Of a stretch of 26,089 nucleotides of DNA, positions 25,683 to 26,089 are shown piece after piece; the stretch's first letter is position 1, and each line of letters opens with the position of its first letter. The notes beneath the pieces were generated by a model. That model did no database searches. It was not told the DNA's origin and saw only the letters and a program-made list of their open reading frames with translations. The translations under genes were made by a program, and so were the position numbers. Origin of the DNA: an uncultured Collinsella sp. (GTDB lineage: Bacteria; Actinomycetota; Coriobacteriia; Coriobacteriales; Coriobacteriaceae); the NCBI GenBank assembly GCA_902470835.1, contig CABRHR010000019.1:1-26089 (forward strand). The letters are read 5' to 3'.

Positions 25683-26089
25683 ATGAGCGACAGCAAGCAT
25701 GTGACGTATGAGGATGCCGGCGTCGATACCGCCGAGGGCGGCCGCGCCGTCGACGCCATTAAGCAGATGGTCAAGGACACCAACCGCCCCGAGGTCATCG
25801 GCGGTATCGGCGGCTTCGGTGGCCTGTTCTCGGCCGCCGCGCTTAAGGATATGGAAGACCCGATTCTGATCAGCGGTACCGACGGCGTGGGCACCAAACT
25901 CGTGCTCGCTCAGATCATGGACCGTCACGAGACGGTGGGCCAGGACCTGGTCGCCATGTGCGTCAACGATATTCTGGCTTCGGGCGCCGAGCCGCTGTTC
26001 TTCCTGGACTACGTTGCCATCGGCCACATTGAGGCCGAGCACATGGCAAAGATCATCAAGGGTGTGGCCGATGGCAACGTAGTCCAGGA
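25683..26089 (+). CDS. purM: Phosphoribosylformylglycinamidine cyclo-ligase (AIR synthetase), 3' truncated
   Basis: The first 135 codons of PurM, which closes FGAM to AIR with ATP. YEDAGVDTAEGGRAVDAIK is the family start. TNRPEVIGGIGGFGGLF, SGTDGVGTKLVLA (ATP/substrate-binding loop) and DLVAMCVNDILASGAEPLFFLDY follow closely. The sequence ends after VADGNVVQ, so about 200 residues lie beyond the window. GAGAGGAAGG lies upstream of the ATG. It follows purF, as in many genomes, though with a 156-base gap containing a weak terminator and a hairpin. Confidence 0.96.
   Translation, partial: MSDSKHVTYEDAGVDTAEGGRAVDAIKQMVKDTNRPEVIGGIGGFGGLFSAAALKDMEDPILISGTDGVGTKLVLAQIMDRHETVGQDLVAMCVNDILASGAEPLFFLDYVAIGHIEAEHMAKIIKGVADGNVVQ

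Noticed and set aside
23778..26042. 754-codon minus-strand open frame opposite purF and purM
   Set aside because: Antisense shadow of two certain genes that crosses their intergenic hairpins.

Overview
The window is about 26 kb of GC-rich (roughly 60%) bacterial chromosome. The proteins look like class Coriobacteriia (Actinomycetota), probably Collinsella or a close relative. This placement rests on codon bias, protein style and use of TTG starts; it is an inference, not a database result. Nearly all of it is housekeeping sequence. The first 12 bases are not genomic: they match the 3' end of the Tn5 mosaic end used in transposase-based library preparation, so position 1 is a contig edge.

Layout. 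(1) 13-2838: the 3' part of typA with its terminator, then on the minus strand a secreted/membrane bactofilin-like protein and a TRIC/UPF0126-type membrane protein. (2) 2839-4468: the most unusual stretch. A PD-(D/E)xK (DUF559-type) nuclease-like gene is bracketed by two near-identical palindromic repeats, followed by several hairpins and a degenerate tRNA-Ser 3' fragment. (3) 4469-4742: two tRNA-Ser genes (anticodons CGA and GGA) on the minus strand with a strong promoter and terminators. (4) 4743-6962: a long leader and the rpsF-ssb-rpsR-rplI cluster, closed by a strong terminator. (5) 7116-12080: dnaB, purA, purD and a Nudix ADP-ribose pyrophosphatase-like gene. (6) 12109-14914: an ABC exporter and a single-span membrane protein of unknown function. 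(7) 14915-19830: carAB behind a recognisable PyrR-binding hairpin that covers the carA ribosome binding site. (8) 19831-20267: 437 bases without a gene, holding three large palindromes, one with perfect 32-bp arms. (9) 20268-22310: purE, a class B sortase and a MoaE-like protein, ending at a shared bidirectional terminator. (10) 22332-26089: a CmpB-family membrane protein (minus strand), purF, and the start of purM.

How the genes fit together. purD, purE, purF, purM and purA supply steps of de novo purine synthesis, with purA in the AMP branch. They lie in several transcription units rather than one operon. CarAB supplies carbamoyl phosphate for pyrimidines and arginine. PurF and CarA use glutamine as nitrogen donor. 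The ribosomal cluster, SSB and DnaB form the usual translation/replication neighbourhood.

I found no CRISPR array, prophage, insertion sequence or obvious new multi-gene defence system. The best candidates for something undescribed are the palindrome-flanked nuclease gene with the nearby tRNA remnant, and the palindrome cluster between carB and purE.
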